This document shows, one piece after another, positions 35,254 to 45,281 of a stretch of 64,000 nucleotides of DNA. Numbering within the stretch: the first letter of the stretch is position 1; each line of letters starts with the position of its first letter. The stretch is from Bacillus mojavensis RO-H-1 = KCTC 3706 (GTDB lineage Bacteria; Bacillota; Bacilli; Bacillales; Bacillaceae). Under the pieces are notes generated by a model. That model had not been told where the DNA came from. It saw only the letters and a list, made by a program, of their open reading frames with translations, and ran no database searches. Position numbers and translations under genes: made by a program. The stretch spans positions 124,001-188,000 of the forward strand of contig NZ_JH600279.1 in assembly GCF_000245335.1 (NCBI RefSeq), given 5' to 3'.

Positions 35254-37481
35254 TGTTTTATCCCCTTTCTGTCTATCGCATCAAGCAGCTCTTCACGCGA
35301 AATCGGCAGCTTGTTCACCCAGCAGCCGACTGCATCATGTACGGCCTTTACAATCGCCGGGGTGATGGCGATCGTCCCTATTTCTCCGACACCGCGCGGG
35401 CCATATGGGTCACCATCCATCAGCTCTTCTATCGCGGTCAGTTTCATTGCCGGAACATCTTTGATTCCCGGAATGACATACTGATCCAAATTCTCCGCTG
35501 CGTAACGGCTGTCCGTCATTTTTGCTTCCTCCATCAACGTATAGCCGAGCGCCATAGCAGCGCCGCCTTCGATTTGCCCCAAATAACCCTGCGGACTGAC
35601 AACCGGACCTGCCGCAATGGCGTGCTCACAATCTATCACTCTGACATCGCCTGTTAATAGATCAACCTCCACCTCCACAGCAGCCGCTCCAAATGAGTAG
35701 AGAAAATGGCCGCCGACCACAGGATCAGGCGTTGTCGGAAAATCGAATGCTGTTTCCTCCATCAAAGGGCCTTTTTCAGCCAGCTCTCTATACGTCACCA
35801 CAAGTTCCTTTGTGTATAGATCACGTAAGCCCGCGGAGCCGAGTGTAAGGTTTTCCGCTGAACAACCGCTCCATTCTGCGGCCCGTTTTTTCAGCTGAGC
35901 TAGAAACGGTTTCTTCAAACGCTGGATCGCGTGCCACACCATGCTCGTGCCGCGTGATGCTGTGGAGGAGCCTGACTTTGGCACTTTTGCGGTATCTCCG
36001 ATGATAATGGAAATATCCTCAGCCGCGCAGCCCAGCTCTTCGGTGACAATATGTTCAATCGCGGCGAGTATGCCCTGGCCGCACTCTTCAAATCCAAATG
36101 AAGCCGTGATGTTGCCGTCACTTGAAAGGGAAAGACGCCCTCCTGCGGCATCCATCCGGCCATAGCCAAGCCCGCCGCCATGCATGGTAATCGCAGTTCC
36201 AACACCCCTTCGTTTATAACGAGACGTCTGATGTTTTCTTTTGAGAATAGGAGATGCAGAAATGACGTTCAACACCTGCGCCGCTCCGTCAGTGGGCGCA
36301 ATCCGGTGCTCAAGCGGCCCCGGGTCATGCGGTTTTCTGATATTTTTTCTTCGCAGCTCCAACGGGTCGATGCGGAGCATGCTGCTGAGGCGATCAAGAT
36401 GGGTTTCAAGCGCAAATGTGATTTGATTGCCGCCAAAGCCTCGGAATTCTCCCGCCACCCCATTGTTCGTAAACACAGAGATCCCTTCAGTGCGGATATT
36501 AGGGATGCGGTACGGACCCGCGGCATGCTCAGCAGAAAAGTCCAGGACTGCCGGTCCCAGCGTGGCGTAAGCGCCTGTATCGGCAATGATTTTCACATCA
36601 TGAGCCAGAAGCTTTCCTGTTTGATCAGCCCCTGTTTTGATCGTGATTTTCATCGGGTGGCGTTTGATTCCTGAGCGTACAGATTCCTGCCTCGTCTGAT
36701 GAATTTTGACCGGGCGTCCGCTTTTACGGGCCAAAAGCGCGGCATACGGCTGAATATTCAGCTCATCCTTTCCGCCAAATGAGCCGCCCATCGGACTCGA
36801 CACAACCCGAATCTTCTCTTCATGAATACCAAAAATGCGGGCAAGCTGAAAACGGTCCTTGTAGCCGTGCTGAGTGCCAGCGTACATTGTAAAACCCCCG
36901 TCACGTTCCGGAACAGCTACGCCCCCTTCCGTTTCCATATACGTATGCATCTGCCGCGGCAGTTCGTAGGTTTCTTCAAGAATCGTGTGACACGATTGGA
37001 ACCCCGCTTCCACATCGCCGTGCGAGAAAAACGCACGATGAAGGATGTTCCCGTCCGGGTGCAGCATATGCGCATCTGGTTCGAGCGCTTTTTCCGGAGA
37101 ATCAATGACCGTCAGCTTCCTGTACACCACGTGAATCAGCTCCAGCGCGGCTTCAGCAATGTCTTCCGTTTCTGCTGCGACGGCCGCCACTGCATCTCCG
37201 ACATAACGTACTCTATCCTCGCATAGAACCGGCTGGTCAGGAATGACGATCCCAAAACGGTTTAAACCTGGAACGTCCTTATGGGTGACGACCGCTCGCA
37301 CACCTTCCATTTCTTCAGCCTTTTTTGTGCAAATCGACACGATTTCCGCATGAGGATAAGCGCTTCTCAGGATTTTGCCATACAGCATCCCCGGAAAGGT
37401 GAGATCAGTCATATACTTCAATTCACCCGTGACCTTTCCCCTTCCATCCGGCCTTATTCTTGACGGTTTGCTTATGCCCAT
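35244..37481 (-). CDS. pucD: Xanthine dehydrogenase, molybdenum-binding subunit PucD
   Basis: This 745-residue subunit binds the molybdopterin cofactor and oxidises hypoxanthine and xanthine to urate. Family motifs are seen in order: GKILRSAYPHAEI (N-terminal domain), MGGSFGGKDELNIQPY (near residue 230), EFRGFGGNQITFALE (near 345), and the region with the catalytic Glu, YGPRGVGEIGTIAI near the end. A GAGGGAGGG ribosome site precedes the ATG. The gene starts directly after pucC, and its stop overlaps the pucE start, so translation is tightly coupled. Confidence 0.94.
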   Translation of the reverse strand: MGISKPSRIRPDGRGKVTGELKYMTDLTFPGMLYGKILRSAYPHAEIVSICTKKAEEMEGVRAVVTHKDVPGLNRFGIVIPDQPVLCEDRVRYVGDAVAAVAAETEDIAEAALELIHVVYRKLTVIDSPEKALEPDAHMLHPDGNILHRAFFSHGDVEAGFQSCHTILEETYELPRQMHTYMETEGGVAVPERDGGFTMYAGTQHGYKDRFQLARIFGIHEEKIRVVSSPMGGSFGGKDELNIQPYAALLARKSGRPVKIHQTRQESVRSGIKRHPMKITIKTGADQTGKLLAHDVKIIADTGAYATLGPAVLDFSAEHAAGPYRIPNIRTEGISVFTNNGVAGEFRGFGGNQITFALETHLDRLSSMLRIDPLELRRKNIRKPHDPGPLEHRIAPTDGAAQVLNVISASPILKRKHQTSRYKRRGVGTAITMHGGGLGYGRMDAAGGRLSLSSDGNITASFGFEECGQGILAAIEHIVTEELGCAAEDISIIIGDTAKVPKSGSSTASRGTSMVWHAIQRLKKPFLAQLKKRAAEWSGCSAENLTLGSAGLRDLYTKELVVTYRELAEKGPLMEETAFDFPTTPDPVVGGHFLYSFGAAAVEVEVDLLTGDVRVIDCEHAIAAGPVVSPQGYLGQIEGGAAMALGYTLMEEAKMTDSRYAAENLDQYVIPGIKDVPAMKLTAIEELMDGDPYGPRGVGEIGTIAITPAIVKAVHDAVGCWVNKLPISREELLDAIDRKGIKQWT

Positions 37482-38315
37482 TTATTCCCCTCCCTCAATC
37501 AAAAGCTCGGACATGATGACGTTGGCAGCCGCCTTTTTTCTGTATGCCGCTGACACGAAAGCATCGGCTGAAAACGGCAGCTCCTTGATAAGTGTTTCGT
37601 ACAGTTCATGTGCCTCCCTTTCAGGCTCCATCCATTTCCCTTCGCTCTCTATTAATCTTTTCGGCCTGATATCAGCATGGCCCGCTGCGAGGCGAATGTC
37701 ACTGTCTTTCAGTAAACGTCCTGCCGTCACAGCAACCGCTCCGGTAAATGCCTGCCTCCTTCCCAGCTTGCGGAAAAACACACGATCTCCCTCTGGACGC
37801 GGGATGATCACACGGGTCACGATTCCATGTGGATACGCTTCACTGGAGATCCATTCAGCAAGCGGCAGCCTGACAAGCTCCTTCTGATAAACGATGAGCT
37901 CCGCATCAAGCACAAGCAGGAGCGGAATCAAATCCCCTATTTTACTCGCTATGTTACCGCCAATTGTGGCCCGGCTTCGGATTCCCGGCGCTGCAACAGC
38001 AGAAACTGCTTCACATAAGCAAGCCAGCTCCTGCTTGATAAGGCTGTTTTTTCTGCATTCATTCAGTGTGGTGAGCGCCCCGATCGACACGTGGGTGTCA
38101 TCAGCGGTAATGCCTTTCATTTCTTCGATGGCTTCAAGGCTGATGAGATGCGTTTTTGGAAGAATTCCTTTGTCCCATTGGAGCTGGAGCAGCGTGCTGC
38201 CCGATGCTGCACACACATCTGGCGCAAACTGCTCCAATAGAGAAAATGCCTCATCAAGCGCTGCCGGCCTCCATAATTGAATGTTCATCCGTGCTTGTGT
38301 CACTTGTCCATTCAT
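37482..38315 (-). CDS. pucC: Xanthine dehydrogenase, FAD-binding subunit PucC
   Basis: This 277-residue subunit binds FAD and passes electrons to NAD+. The FAD phosphate loops are visible: [12 protein letters not shown] near residue 40, and [13 protein letters not shown] near residue 110. The frame is open further to 38357, inside pucB; the ATG at 38315 with a perfect AGGAGG 7 bases ahead gives the expected length. It still overlaps the end of pucB by about 60 bases, a long overlap in a different frame. pucD starts immediately after it. Confidence 0.92.
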   Translation of the reverse strand: MNGQVTQARMNIQLWRPAALDEAFSLLEQFAPDVCAASGSTLLQLQWDKGILPKTHLISLEAIEEMKGITADDTHVSIGALTTLNECRKNSLIKQELACLCEAVSAVAAPGIRSRATIGGNIASKIGDLIPLLLVLDAELIVYQKELVRLPLAEWISSEAYPHGIVTRVIIPRPEGDRVFFRKLGRRQAFTGAVAVTAGRLLKDSDIRLAAGHADIRPKRLIESEGKWMEPEREAHELYETLIKELPFSADAFVSAAYRKKAAANVIMSELLIEGGE

Positions 38316-38919
38316 GAATTTGCCTCCTAACAGTGTCATATCCCTCCGGTGTGTCAATATCTTCCAGTTCCTCGCAATCTTTCACTACCACTACCGTTCC
38401 AATGCCAAGCTGTCCGTTTTTGAGCAGCCTGCGGGCACCCTCATCTCCCTTTAACTTCTTTACATATGGAAAACAGGCGGATGAGAAATAAATAGGCGGA
38501 CTGAGTGTACGCAAAGACGCTGACACGGCAAATATTTCGTGAGCCCTTGATATCAGGGCATTTACATGGTCGACGGAAAGCTGCGGCTGGTCACCCAACA
38601 GAATGACGACTCCGTCTGCCCCCATGCTTTCCGCTTTTCTCACCCCGCTGCTGACAGAATGACCTTGGCCCTTTTCCGCTTCTTTACAGACATGCAGGCT
38701 CCAGCGATCCAGAAAAGGCGGTGAATAATATTGCTCCCCGATCCACTCAAGTGAAGCATGTTCTGTTCTCTCGACAATCAGCACATGGTCAAGACGGGAT
38801 AATAGAGCTGCTTTTAATGAAGCCGATCCGATCGTTTCTCCTTTTAGCGGCAATGCCAGCTTGTTTGTGCCCATTCTCTCGCTTTTTCCGGCCGCCAAAA
38901 ATACACCGATAATGCTCAT
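38254..38919 (-). CDS. pucB: Molybdenum cofactor nucleotidyltransferase PucB (MobA/MocA-like)
   Basis: This 221-residue enzyme should add CMP or GMP to molybdopterin to mature xanthine dehydrogenase. The nucleotide-binding P-loop-like motif [18 protein letters not shown] is at the N-terminus, [13 protein letters not shown] lies near residue 85, and the metal-binding LGDQPQLS near residue 107. Its ATG overlaps the pucA stop (ATGA). The C-terminal about 20 residues overlap pucC and are longer than I expect for the family, so the true stop position may reflect a local change. Confidence 0.9.
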   Translation of the reverse strand: MSIIGVFLAAGKSERMGTNKLALPLKGETIGSASLKAALLSRLDHVLIVERTEHASLEWIGEQYYSPPFLDRWSLHVCKEAEKGQGHSVSSGVRKAESMGADGVVILLGDQPQLSVDHVNALISRAHEIFAVSASLRTLSPPIYFSSACFPYVKKLKGDEGARRLLKNGQLGIGTVVVVKDCEELEDIDTPEGYDTVRRQIHEWTSDTSTDEHSIMEAGSA

Positions 38920-39917
38920 ATAACCGCCAGCCGTTTTCGTGTTTGAAGGATTTCCGCAATGATGCTGACGGCAATTTCCTCTGGGCCTTCCGCGCTGATT
39001 TTCAACCCGACCGGGCTGTAAAAATGAGCGGGCGGCTGTTTTCCATTCAGCAGCCGTTTCGTGCGGTTTTCAGAGCCTAGAAGTCCGATATAATGAAGGT
39101 CTCGAGATAATAAGGATTCAACGATGACTTGATCGTGCTGAAAATGGTGAGTCGCCACAACAGCGAAATCCTGAGGCGAAAATTCAAATTCACTCAGCAT
39201 CTGCTCCGGAAAGACAGTGATCAGCTGATCTGCTTTTGGAAAATGAGAGGCTGTGCAATACGCGGGCCGCCAATCTGTCACAATGACAGAAAATCCGGTC
39301 TCAGCCGCCAAATTGGCGAGCGGTATCATATCTGGGCCCGCCCCAAACAGAATGAGACGCGGCTTCGGCTCAATACGCTGAATAAAAATGTTTGATGATC
39401 GATCAAAATGCGGCAAATGAAACGTTGAAGCAGTGCGTTGAATGTCTTGAAGCGGCGCATCCGGCCAGTGCCCAAAATGCCCGGTCTCTGACAAAAACAG
39501 ATAACGCCCTGACTGTGAGGATTCAATCTGTGTAACAGCTGTTACGGCTTTTCCTGCATAAAGGCAGTCTCTTACTCTTTCATAGTGCCGCTTTTTTTCC
39601 TGAGAGATTCGTTCCGCATAGATATGAATAACGCCATTGCAGCCGACTCCCATGCCCCATGAAAGATCGTCTTCAGCCCGCATGTCATAGGATATAAGCG
39701 CTGTAGGCAGCTGATCGCCGAGCTCACCGATTCTTTGGGATAAATCCTCTTCCAGACACCCGCCGCTGAGCAAGCCAATTCTTTCTCCATTTTTCTTAAA
39801 GAGCATGGTGGCGCCCGCTTTTCGATATGCGGAGCCTTCAACTTGAACAATGGTCGCCAGCACAGCCTCATCCTGATCTTCCAGAAGCGCATCTAAAATC
39901 ATGTGAAAATACTCCAA
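38916..39917 (-). CDS. pucA: XdhC-like maturation factor PucA
   Basis: This 333-residue factor should bind molybdenum cofactor and help load or sulfurate it in xanthine dehydrogenase. The N-terminal XdhC/CoxI domain has LSGGCLEEDL near residue 50. The C-terminal Rossmann domain has LFGAGPDMIPLANLAAETGF near residue 212 and LLGSENRTKRLLNG. Translation starts at a TTG at 39917 with GGAGG upstream. It is the first gene of pucABCDE, which reads toward the debris region at 34.7 kb. The promoter region is the 200-base gap to pucG. Confidence 0.9.
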   Translation of the reverse strand: MEYFHMILDALLEDQDEAVLATIVQVEGSAYRKAGATMLFKKNGERIGLLSGGCLEEDLSQRIGELGDQLPTALISYDMRAEDDLSWGMGVGCNGVIHIYAERISQEKKRHYERVRDCLYAGKAVTAVTQIESSQSGRYLFLSETGHFGHWPDAPLQDIQRTASTFHLPHFDRSSNIFIQRIEPKPRLILFGAGPDMIPLANLAAETGFSVIVTDWRPAYCTASHFPKADQLITVFPEQMLSEFEFSPQDFAVVATHHFQHDQVIVESLLSRDLHYIGLLGSENRTKRLLNGKQPPAHFYSPVGLKISAEGPEEIAVSIIAEILQTRKRLAVI

Positions 39918-40095
39918 TGCCGAATCCTCCTCTCAAAAAATGCCGTAAGAAATAAAACGTCATTTAATAGGGCCGTGTATAAAGAATAGATGAAAAAAGA
40001 TAAAATGACTCATGCCCCGTCAGAAAATGCAACACAGAGAAAACGGATTTGTAAAAAGAGTCAAACAGAGAAATTCAGATTGGAGAAAGAGCGAA

Positions 40096-40125
40096 AAAAA
40101 AGCGTGCGGAATTCCGCACGCTTTT
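40096..40125 (-). terminator. Perfect palindromic terminator of pucF-pucG
   Basis: A 30-base perfect palindrome (arm AAAAAGCGTGCGGAA) with a U-run in either direction lies just past the pucG stop. Confidence 0.88.
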
Positions 40126-40128
40126 TCT

Positions 40129-41379
40129 TTAAATCGCCGTCTGGATTTTAGCATTTTCATATACATCAAGCGCGGCCTGAAGTGCTTTTCCCGCTTCAAT
40201 CACAGCGCCGTGTCTGAGAAGCACAGCTTCTAATCCGGCAAGCACAAACAGTACGTTTTCCCGTCTGCAGCTGTAGCCCATCGTACCAATTCTCCAAATC
40301 TTCCCGGCTAAAGGGCCGAATGAGCTGGCGATTTCGATTCCGAACTGTGTCAAAAGCATATGGCGGACTGACTCTCCATCTACGCCGTCCGGGATTTGCA
40401 CACAGGTGACAACAGGCATTTTGCAGCTCTCATCCCCAAACAGCTTCAGCCCCATCGCCTTAATCCCGGCTATTAACGCGGCCTCATGGTGCTGATGCCG
40501 CTCGAAACGAGCTTTGAGGCCTTCATCTAGCACCAGTCTCACGCCCTCACGCAAGGCATAAAGCATCGTTGTCGCTTCTGTATGATGATTGAGCCGCCGT
40601 TCGCTCCAATAATCCTCGAGCTGGCTCAAATCAAAATAATTGCTTATGATCGGGCGATTTCCGGAAAGCTGCGCCTTGTCTGCCTGGGTCGCAATTCCGC
40701 GTTCCACCTTTTTGCGCGCCGCAATAATATCTGCCACCCGTTCATTATATGTAATTGGTGCCATGCCAGACGGAACAGACAAACACTTTTGCGTACCGCC
40801 GATAGCTGCGTCAATGTTCCATTCATCCACTTTCACCTCGCAGCCCCCAATTGTCGCTACCGCATCGACAATAAACAGTACATCCCGAGCACGGCACGCT
40901 TCTCCAATCACTTTCAGCGGATGGATTCGGCCAGTTGATGTTTCCCCGTGCACCATCGCCACAATTTTCGGCTTCACCTTTTTCATTTCCCGTATAATTT
41001 CGTCAGGGTCAAAAACCGTTCCCCACTCACACTCAATCGTATGAACATTCGCCCCGTACCGCTCAGCGATTTCAGTCAGCAAAAAGCCGAAGCGGCCGTA
41101 TATCGGAATTAGCACGTCATCTCCCGGTTCAATGACACTCGCTAACACCGCTTCGATTCCCGCCCGTGATGTGCCGTCAATCGGATACGCCCAGCGGTTT
41201 TTCGTTTGAAACAATTCTCGGAGCATCTCCATCGTTTCATTCATGATATCGGTAAACGCCGGGTCAAATTGGCCGACAACCGGCGTGCTCATCACTCTTA
41301 ATACACGCGGATCGACCTCTACAGGCCCCGGTGTCATAATCGTTCTTAACGGTGTACATAATTCTTTTCTGCCTGACAC
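40129..41379 (-). CDS. pucG: PLP-dependent (S)-ureidoglycine--glyoxylate aminotransferase PucG
   Basis: This 416-residue class V aminotransferase should transfer the amino group from ureidoglycine to glyoxylate, salvaging nitrogen late in allantoin breakdown. The PLP lysine is in GGTQKCLSVPSGMA near residue 198. The N-terminal MTPGPVEVDPRVLRVMS is the typical start of the AGXT-like family. An upstream ATG at 41385 is only one base from its AAGGAGG site; the GTG at 41379 has better spacing and gives family length. It follows pucF by 16 bases. Confidence 0.92.
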   Translation of the reverse strand: MSGRKELCTPLRTIMTPGPVEVDPRVLRVMSTPVVGQFDPAFTDIMNETMEMLRELFQTKNRWAYPIDGTSRAGIEAVLASVIEPGDDVLIPIYGRFGFLLTEIAERYGANVHTIECEWGTVFDPDEIIREMKKVKPKIVAMVHGETSTGRIHPLKVIGEACRARDVLFIVDAVATIGGCEVKVDEWNIDAAIGGTQKCLSVPSGMAPITYNERVADIIAARKKVERGIATQADKAQLSGNRPIISNYFDLSQLEDYWSERRLNHHTEATTMLYALREGVRLVLDEGLKARFERHQHHEAALIAGIKAMGLKLFGDESCKMPVVTCVQIPDGVDGESVRHMLLTQFGIEIASSFGPLAGKIWRIGTMGYSCRRENVLFVLAGLEAVLLRHGAVIEAGKALQAALDVYENAKIQTAI

Positions 41380-41395
41380 AGCCATACCTCCTTCA

Positions 41396-42634
41396 TCAGT
41401 AAGCCAGTTTATATAATAAATGAGTCAATGTGCGGACGCCGATCTCAAGCTGACGTGCAGAAGTAAATTCCTCCGGGGAATGGCTGATGCCGCCTCTGCT
41501 CGGCACAAACAGCATACAAGCGGGACAGCTCCTTCCGATCATTTGCGCATCATGCCCTGCCCCGCTCACCATTTCTTCACAGCTGATACCGTTTTCTGCC
41601 GCTGTCTCAAGAGCCTTGGCAGAAAGCGTTTCGTCCATCGGCACAGGCTCTATTCGCATATATTCATCAATCATGGCGTGAATCCCTTTTTCGTCACAAA
41701 TACCGTTGATAACAGCTGTCATTTCTTCATGAAAATGCTCCAGCACACGCTGATGCTGATGTCGAATATCGATTGAAAACTGCACCCGTCCAGGTATGAC
41801 ATTAGCCACATTGGGCTCCACCGTCATTTTTCCGCATGTCAGGCGAAGCTCATCCGGCTGTTCTTCAGCACGAAGCAGCAGTTCATGAATCATTCGGCTG
41901 CTGGCTGCGAGCGGGTCCTTGCGCCATTTCATGGAGGTGGTCCCTGCGTGGTTGCATTCTCCCTCAAGCGTAATCAAATATCTTCTCTGCCCGACTATAC
42001 TTGTCACCACACCGAGATCTCGTCCTGACATTTCAAGCGTCTGTCCTTGTTCAATGTGAATTTCTATAAAAGCGTTGATATCTGTCCTGTGCGCTGACGG
42101 ATACACGCCTCTGCCAAAACCGTTGTCATGCATCGCCTCTTGTAATGAAACACCTGATCCGTCCCTCGGTACTTCCGCATGCTTCAATGACAAAGCACCC
42201 ATCATATTCCCTGATCCCCAGTATGTCATCGGAAAACGGCTGCCCTCTTCCTCACATAAAGACACGGCCTCAAGCGTTTTTTTCGGCGCTCCGTATGTTT
42301 CTTTGAGCTGCTTTAAAGCAAGCATTGCCGCAAGCACGCCATATGAGCCGTCATACTTTCCCCCATTGATCACAGTATCGATATGTGAGCCGGCTAAAAT
42401 CACATCATCCGGAGACTGGGTGCCCTGAAGCCTTCCAAAGACATTGCCGACATCGTCAAATCTGGCGTCAAGCCCAAATGCCGACATCTCCGCTTTCACG
42501 GCGAGCTGCGCGTCCATCCACTCTTTGGTGTACAAAAGTCTCGTTACCCCGCCATCAGCAGACACGCCGAATTGGGCAAGCCAATCAATGTAATCAGCAA
42601 TGCCGCTTTTTACTGAAAGCCTCTGCTTTTCCAT
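41396..42634 (-). CDS. pucF: Allantoate amidohydrolase PucF
   Basis: This 412-residue M20-family amidohydrolase should release ammonia and CO2 from allantoate. Metal ligands and motifs are visible: GSHIDTVINGGKYDG (about residues 81-95), LCEEEGSRF (about 126), IEIHIEQG, and the C-terminal SGAGHDAQMIG. An AGGAGG site precedes the ATG. It is the first gene of a pucF-pucG transcript. A sequence on the minus strand upstream (TTGGTTTA core) resembles a PucR box but has two mismatches. Confidence 0.93.
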   Translation of the reverse strand: MEKQRLSVKSGIADYIDWLAQFGVSADGGVTRLLYTKEWMDAQLAVKAEMSAFGLDARFDDVGNVFGRLQGTQSPDDVILAGSHIDTVINGGKYDGSYGVLAAMLALKQLKETYGAPKKTLEAVSLCEEEGSRFPMTYWGSGNMMGALSLKHAEVPRDGSGVSLQEAMHDNGFGRGVYPSAHRTDINAFIEIHIEQGQTLEMSGRDLGVVTSIVGQRRYLITLEGECNHAGTTSMKWRKDPLAASSRMIHELLLRAEEQPDELRLTCGKMTVEPNVANVIPGRVQFSIDIRHQHQRVLEHFHEEMTAVINGICDEKGIHAMIDEYMRIEPVPMDETLSAKALETAAENGISCEEMVSGAGHDAQMIGRSCPACMLFVPSRGGISHSPEEFTSARQLEIGVRTLTHLLYKLAY

Positions 42635-43096
42635 GTGCTTCCTCCTCTGGCCGTTATGGTGACTTCATTATAGAGGGAGGAAGACATTAGTTCATCAGCA
42701 CATAAACCAAAAAAATGTTTGTTTTTTAGTCATCATAACCAGTCTGCCATTCCATTTTAGAAAAAGCAGCCAGTAAGGAAGAAAGTCAATTAGCAGCAAT
42801 GAATTTTGAATTAAAAAAACAGCAAGAGGAAAAAAAGGGGATGAACTACTAGTGAGATTCACGGGAAGAAAATATTTCAGTGAAGCAAGCAATGTGCAGA
42901 CCGCAGCGTTGTTACAAGCGAATGAAGCAGCACTCAATCAAGGAAAAACGCAGACTAAAGATCCTGAAACAATAGAGTTCCGCCTCCTCCAAAGGTACTA
43001 ATTTACAATTTTAATGAAAAATATACAAAATGACACTTCTAACCTTTCATTCAATTTTAGATAATAGACATGATCTGATCTAAAGGAGGGCAAGTG
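42635..43096. other. pucF/bsn intergenic region with short gene remnants
   Basis: No intact known gene is seen. On the plus strand, a frame without a start reads LEKAASKEESQLAAMNFELK and ends at 42852. An overlapping GTG-start frame follows (separate entry). The pucF promoter must lie at the left end and the bsn promoter at the right. The two frames look like leftovers of short accessory genes. Confidence 0.45.
42852..43001 (+). CDS. Possible small protein (49 aa), unknown
   Basis: A GTG at 42852 follows GGGGATGA with 8 bases of spacing and opens a 49-residue frame reading VRFTGRKYFSEASNVQTAAL then LQANEAALNQGKTQTKDPET, ending LLQRY. It is soluble and looks protein-like, with an apparent coupling to the preceding fragment, whose stop overlaps its start. 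I do not recognise the family; short phage or plasmid proteins can look like this. It may be dead, as its upstream neighbour clearly is. Confidence 0.35.
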   Translation: MRFTGRKYFSEASNVQTAALLQANEAALNQGKTQTKDPETIEFRLLQRY

Positions 43097-43963
43097 ATGA
43101 CAACAAAAGCAAGGTTTCTGCCGCTCGTCTGTGTATTACTGATTTCCGGATGGTTTGCGCCCTCTGCTTCAGCAAGCGCGCAAACCGGATTGAACCTGAA
43201 TGACCGTGCAGCTATTTCTCCCGCAGCCTCCGGAGGCATTCTCTCATTGGTCTCTCCCGCTGCACCATACACCGACACAGACACCTATTATGAAGGTGCT
43301 GAAGGAAAAAGCGGAGAGGCGTTAAAAAGCGCGCTGCACCGCATCATCAGCGGACATACGATGCTGTCTTACAGCGAGGTATGGAACGCGCTGAAAGAAA
43401 CGGATGCAGATCCGGCAAATCCGAATAACGTCATCCTGCTCTATACGAATGAATCGCGTTCGAAAAACCTAAACGGCGGCAATGTCGGGGACTGGAACCG
43501 GGAGCATGTCTGGGCGAAATCCCATGGCGATTTTGGTACAAGCAAAGGGCCCGGCACTGACATTCATCACTTGCGTCCAGCAGACGTCCAAGTAAACAGC
43601 GCCAGAGGCAACTTGGACTTTGACAACGGCGGCAACGAGTATGCGAAAGCGCCTGGAAATTACTATGATGGAGATTCATGGGAGCCCCGCGATGATGTGA
43701 AAGGCGATGTCGCCCGCATGCTGTTTTACATGGCTGTCCGTTATGAAGGAGATGACGGCTACCCTGACCTTGAGCTCAATGATAAAACAGGAAACGGCTC
43801 TGCTCCTTATCACGGAAAACAATCCGCCTTGCTTGAATGGAATAGGCAGGACCCTGTTGATGCCCGCGAAAGAAAAAGAAATGAAATCATTTATGAAAAA
43901 TATCAGCACAACCGAAATCCATTTATCGATCACCCTGAATGGGCAGACGACATTTGGCCGTAA
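43097..43963 (+). CDS. bsn: Extracellular nuclease Bsn (endonuclease I family)
   Basis: This 288-residue secreted nuclease should degrade RNA, and perhaps DNA, outside the cell. It has a signal peptide (MTTKARFLPLVCVLLISGWF, then APSASA as a cleavage site). The catalytic core of the endonuclease I/His-Me finger type contains NREHVWAKSHGD, DIHHLRPADVQVNSARGN and DFDNGG. A GTG directly before the ATG is also in frame; the ATG at 43097, with AAAGGAGG upstream, was chosen. It is also known as yurI, and is convergent with yurJ. Confidence 0.92.
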   Translation: MTTKARFLPLVCVLLISGWFAPSASASAQTGLNLNDRAAISPAASGGILSLVSPAAPYTDTDTYYEGAEGKSGEALKSALHRIISGHTMLSYSEVWNALKETDADPANPNNVILLYTNESRSKNLNGGNVGDWNREHVWAKSHGDFGTSKGPGTDIHHLRPADVQVNSARGNLDFDNGGNEYAKAPGNYYDGDSWEPRDDVKGDVARMLFYMAVRYEGDDGYPDLELNDKTGNGSAPYHGKQSALLEWNRQDPVDARERKRNEIIYEKYQHNRNPFIDHPEWADDIWP

Positions 43964-43965
43964 GA

Positions 43966-43995
43966 AAAAGGTGCTCCCCGAAGGGAGCACCTTTT
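43966..43995. terminator. Terminator bsn / yurJ
   Basis: Strong stem AAAAGGTGCTCCC / GGGAGCACCTTTT with a short loop, shared by the convergent genes. Confidence 0.9.
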
Positions 43996-45099
43996 CTAAT
44001 ACACAGCCTGTTCCGTTTCAGCATCGAAAAAGACGGCGTGATCCATTTTCACCGCCAGCTGAATCGAGTCGCCCGCGGCGATTCGATTGCTGCCGTCCAG
44101 CCTTACCGTAAGTCGCTCGTTCCCGGTGCTGGCATGCACAATCAGCTCAGATCCCAAATTTTCATTCACTTCCACCGTCGCTTTCAACACGGAATCAAAC
44201 AGCCGGTCATTTCCAGTCATTTGTACGATGTGCTCCGGCCGTACACCGAGTGTCATCGGTTGCCCGGCATAGCCTTTTTCCTTCAGCCGTTTTGCCTTTT
44301 CTTCAGGAATATGAAACCGGATCGAAGGATTTGTAAAAAACAGCTCGCCATGCTGCTCTTCAATCATGCCTTTGAAAAAGTTCATTCCGGGAGAGCCAAT
44401 AAACCCGGCCACGAACAGGTTTGCCGGATAATGATAGATATCATGAGGCTTGGCCACTTGCTGAATTTCGCCTTCATTCATGACGACAATCCGATCACCC
44501 ATCGTCATCGCTTCAGTCTGATCATGGGTGACATAGATAATGGTTGCTTCTAGCCGCTGGTGAAGCTTGCTGATTTCTGTCCGCATCGTCACTCTCAGCT
44601 TCGCATCCAGATTAGAAAGCGGCTCGTCCATTAAAAAGACCTTCGGTTCCCGCACGATAGACCTGCCGAGAGCCACCCTTTGCCGCTGGCCGCCGGAAAG
44701 TGCCTTCGGTTTTCTCTTCAGCAAATGCTCAATCTCCAAAATGTTTGCAGCTGCATGCACCCGCTCGGCAATTTCTTGTTTCGGCATTTTTCTGAGCTTC
44801 AATCCAAATGCCATGTTATCGAAAACAGTCATATGCGGATACAGCGCGTAGTTTTGGAACACCATCGCGATATCACGCTCCTTCGGCGGAAGATCATTGA
44901 CCCGTTCCCCATCGATAAAGAGGCTTCCTTCCGAAATGCTTTCCAGCCCCGCCACCATCCGCAGGGTTGTCGATTTGCCGCAGCCTGACGGCCCCACCAG
45001 CACCAAAAGCTCCTTATCTTTTACATCTAAATCAAAGTCTTTCACCGTTAATTGTGAATGATATGATTTTTTGACATGTTCAAATGTTAATGAAGCCAT
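43996..45099 (-). CDS. yurJ: Sugar ABC transporter ATP-binding protein YurJ (MsmX-like)
   Basis: This 367-residue ATPase powers carbohydrate ABC importers. Walker A is GPSGCGKST (about residues 36-44), signature [13 protein letters not shown] (about 135), Walker B VFLMDEP, H-loop [10 protein letters not shown]-terminal MalK-like regulatory domain ([12 protein letters not shown]) follows. It is separate from the frl operon but divergent from frlR, and the frl operon has no ATPase of its own, so it may energise FrlONM; in Bacillus MsmX can also do this. It is distinct from MsmX in sequence. Confidence 0.92.
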   Translation of the reverse strand: MASLTFEHVKKSYHSQLTVKDFDLDVKDKELLVLVGPSGCGKSTTLRMVAGLESISEGSLFIDGERVNDLPPKERDIAMVFQNYALYPHMTVFDNMAFGLKLRKMPKQEIAERVHAAANILEIEHLLKRKPKALSGGQRQRVALGRSIVREPKVFLMDEPLSNLDAKLRVTMRTEISKLHQRLEATIIYVTHDQTEAMTMGDRIVVMNEGEIQQVAKPHDIYHYPANLFVAGFIGSPGMNFFKGMIEEQHGELFFTNPSIRFHIPEEKAKRLKEKGYAGQPMTLGVRPEHIVQMTGNDRLFDSVLKATVEVNENLGSELIVHASTGNERLTVRLDGSNRIAAGDSIQLAVKMDHAVFFDAETEQAVY

Positions 45100-45224
45100 C
45101 AGAAAACGCCCCCTATCTTTTTTCTCCGTTATTTCGTCACTGGAAACAACTCGGTCTTTCTGTTATTTTTAGAGTAATCAATTCCCATATTTGCTATATT
45201 TCTAAAATAAAAAACGCAAATTTG

Positions 45225-45242
45225 TATTATAACGTCATAATA
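45225..45242. promoter_or_regulatory. Putative FrlR operator between yurJ and frlR
   Basis: The near-palindrome TATTATAACGTCATAATA (16 of 18 symmetric) lies between a -35-like TTGTAT and a TATAAT at about 45247-45252. Its core resembles the palindromes at 50033-50070 and 51102-51119, which suggests autoregulation of frlR. Confidence 0.5.
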
Positions 45243-45281
45243 CATTATAATATAAATAATAGCTTAAAAGGAGGCTACCCC

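Noticed and set aside
40012..40233. Plus-strand open frame after pucA as a gene
   Set aside because: It runs across the pucG terminator and into pucG antisense, is Arg/Lys-rich and has no ribosome site.
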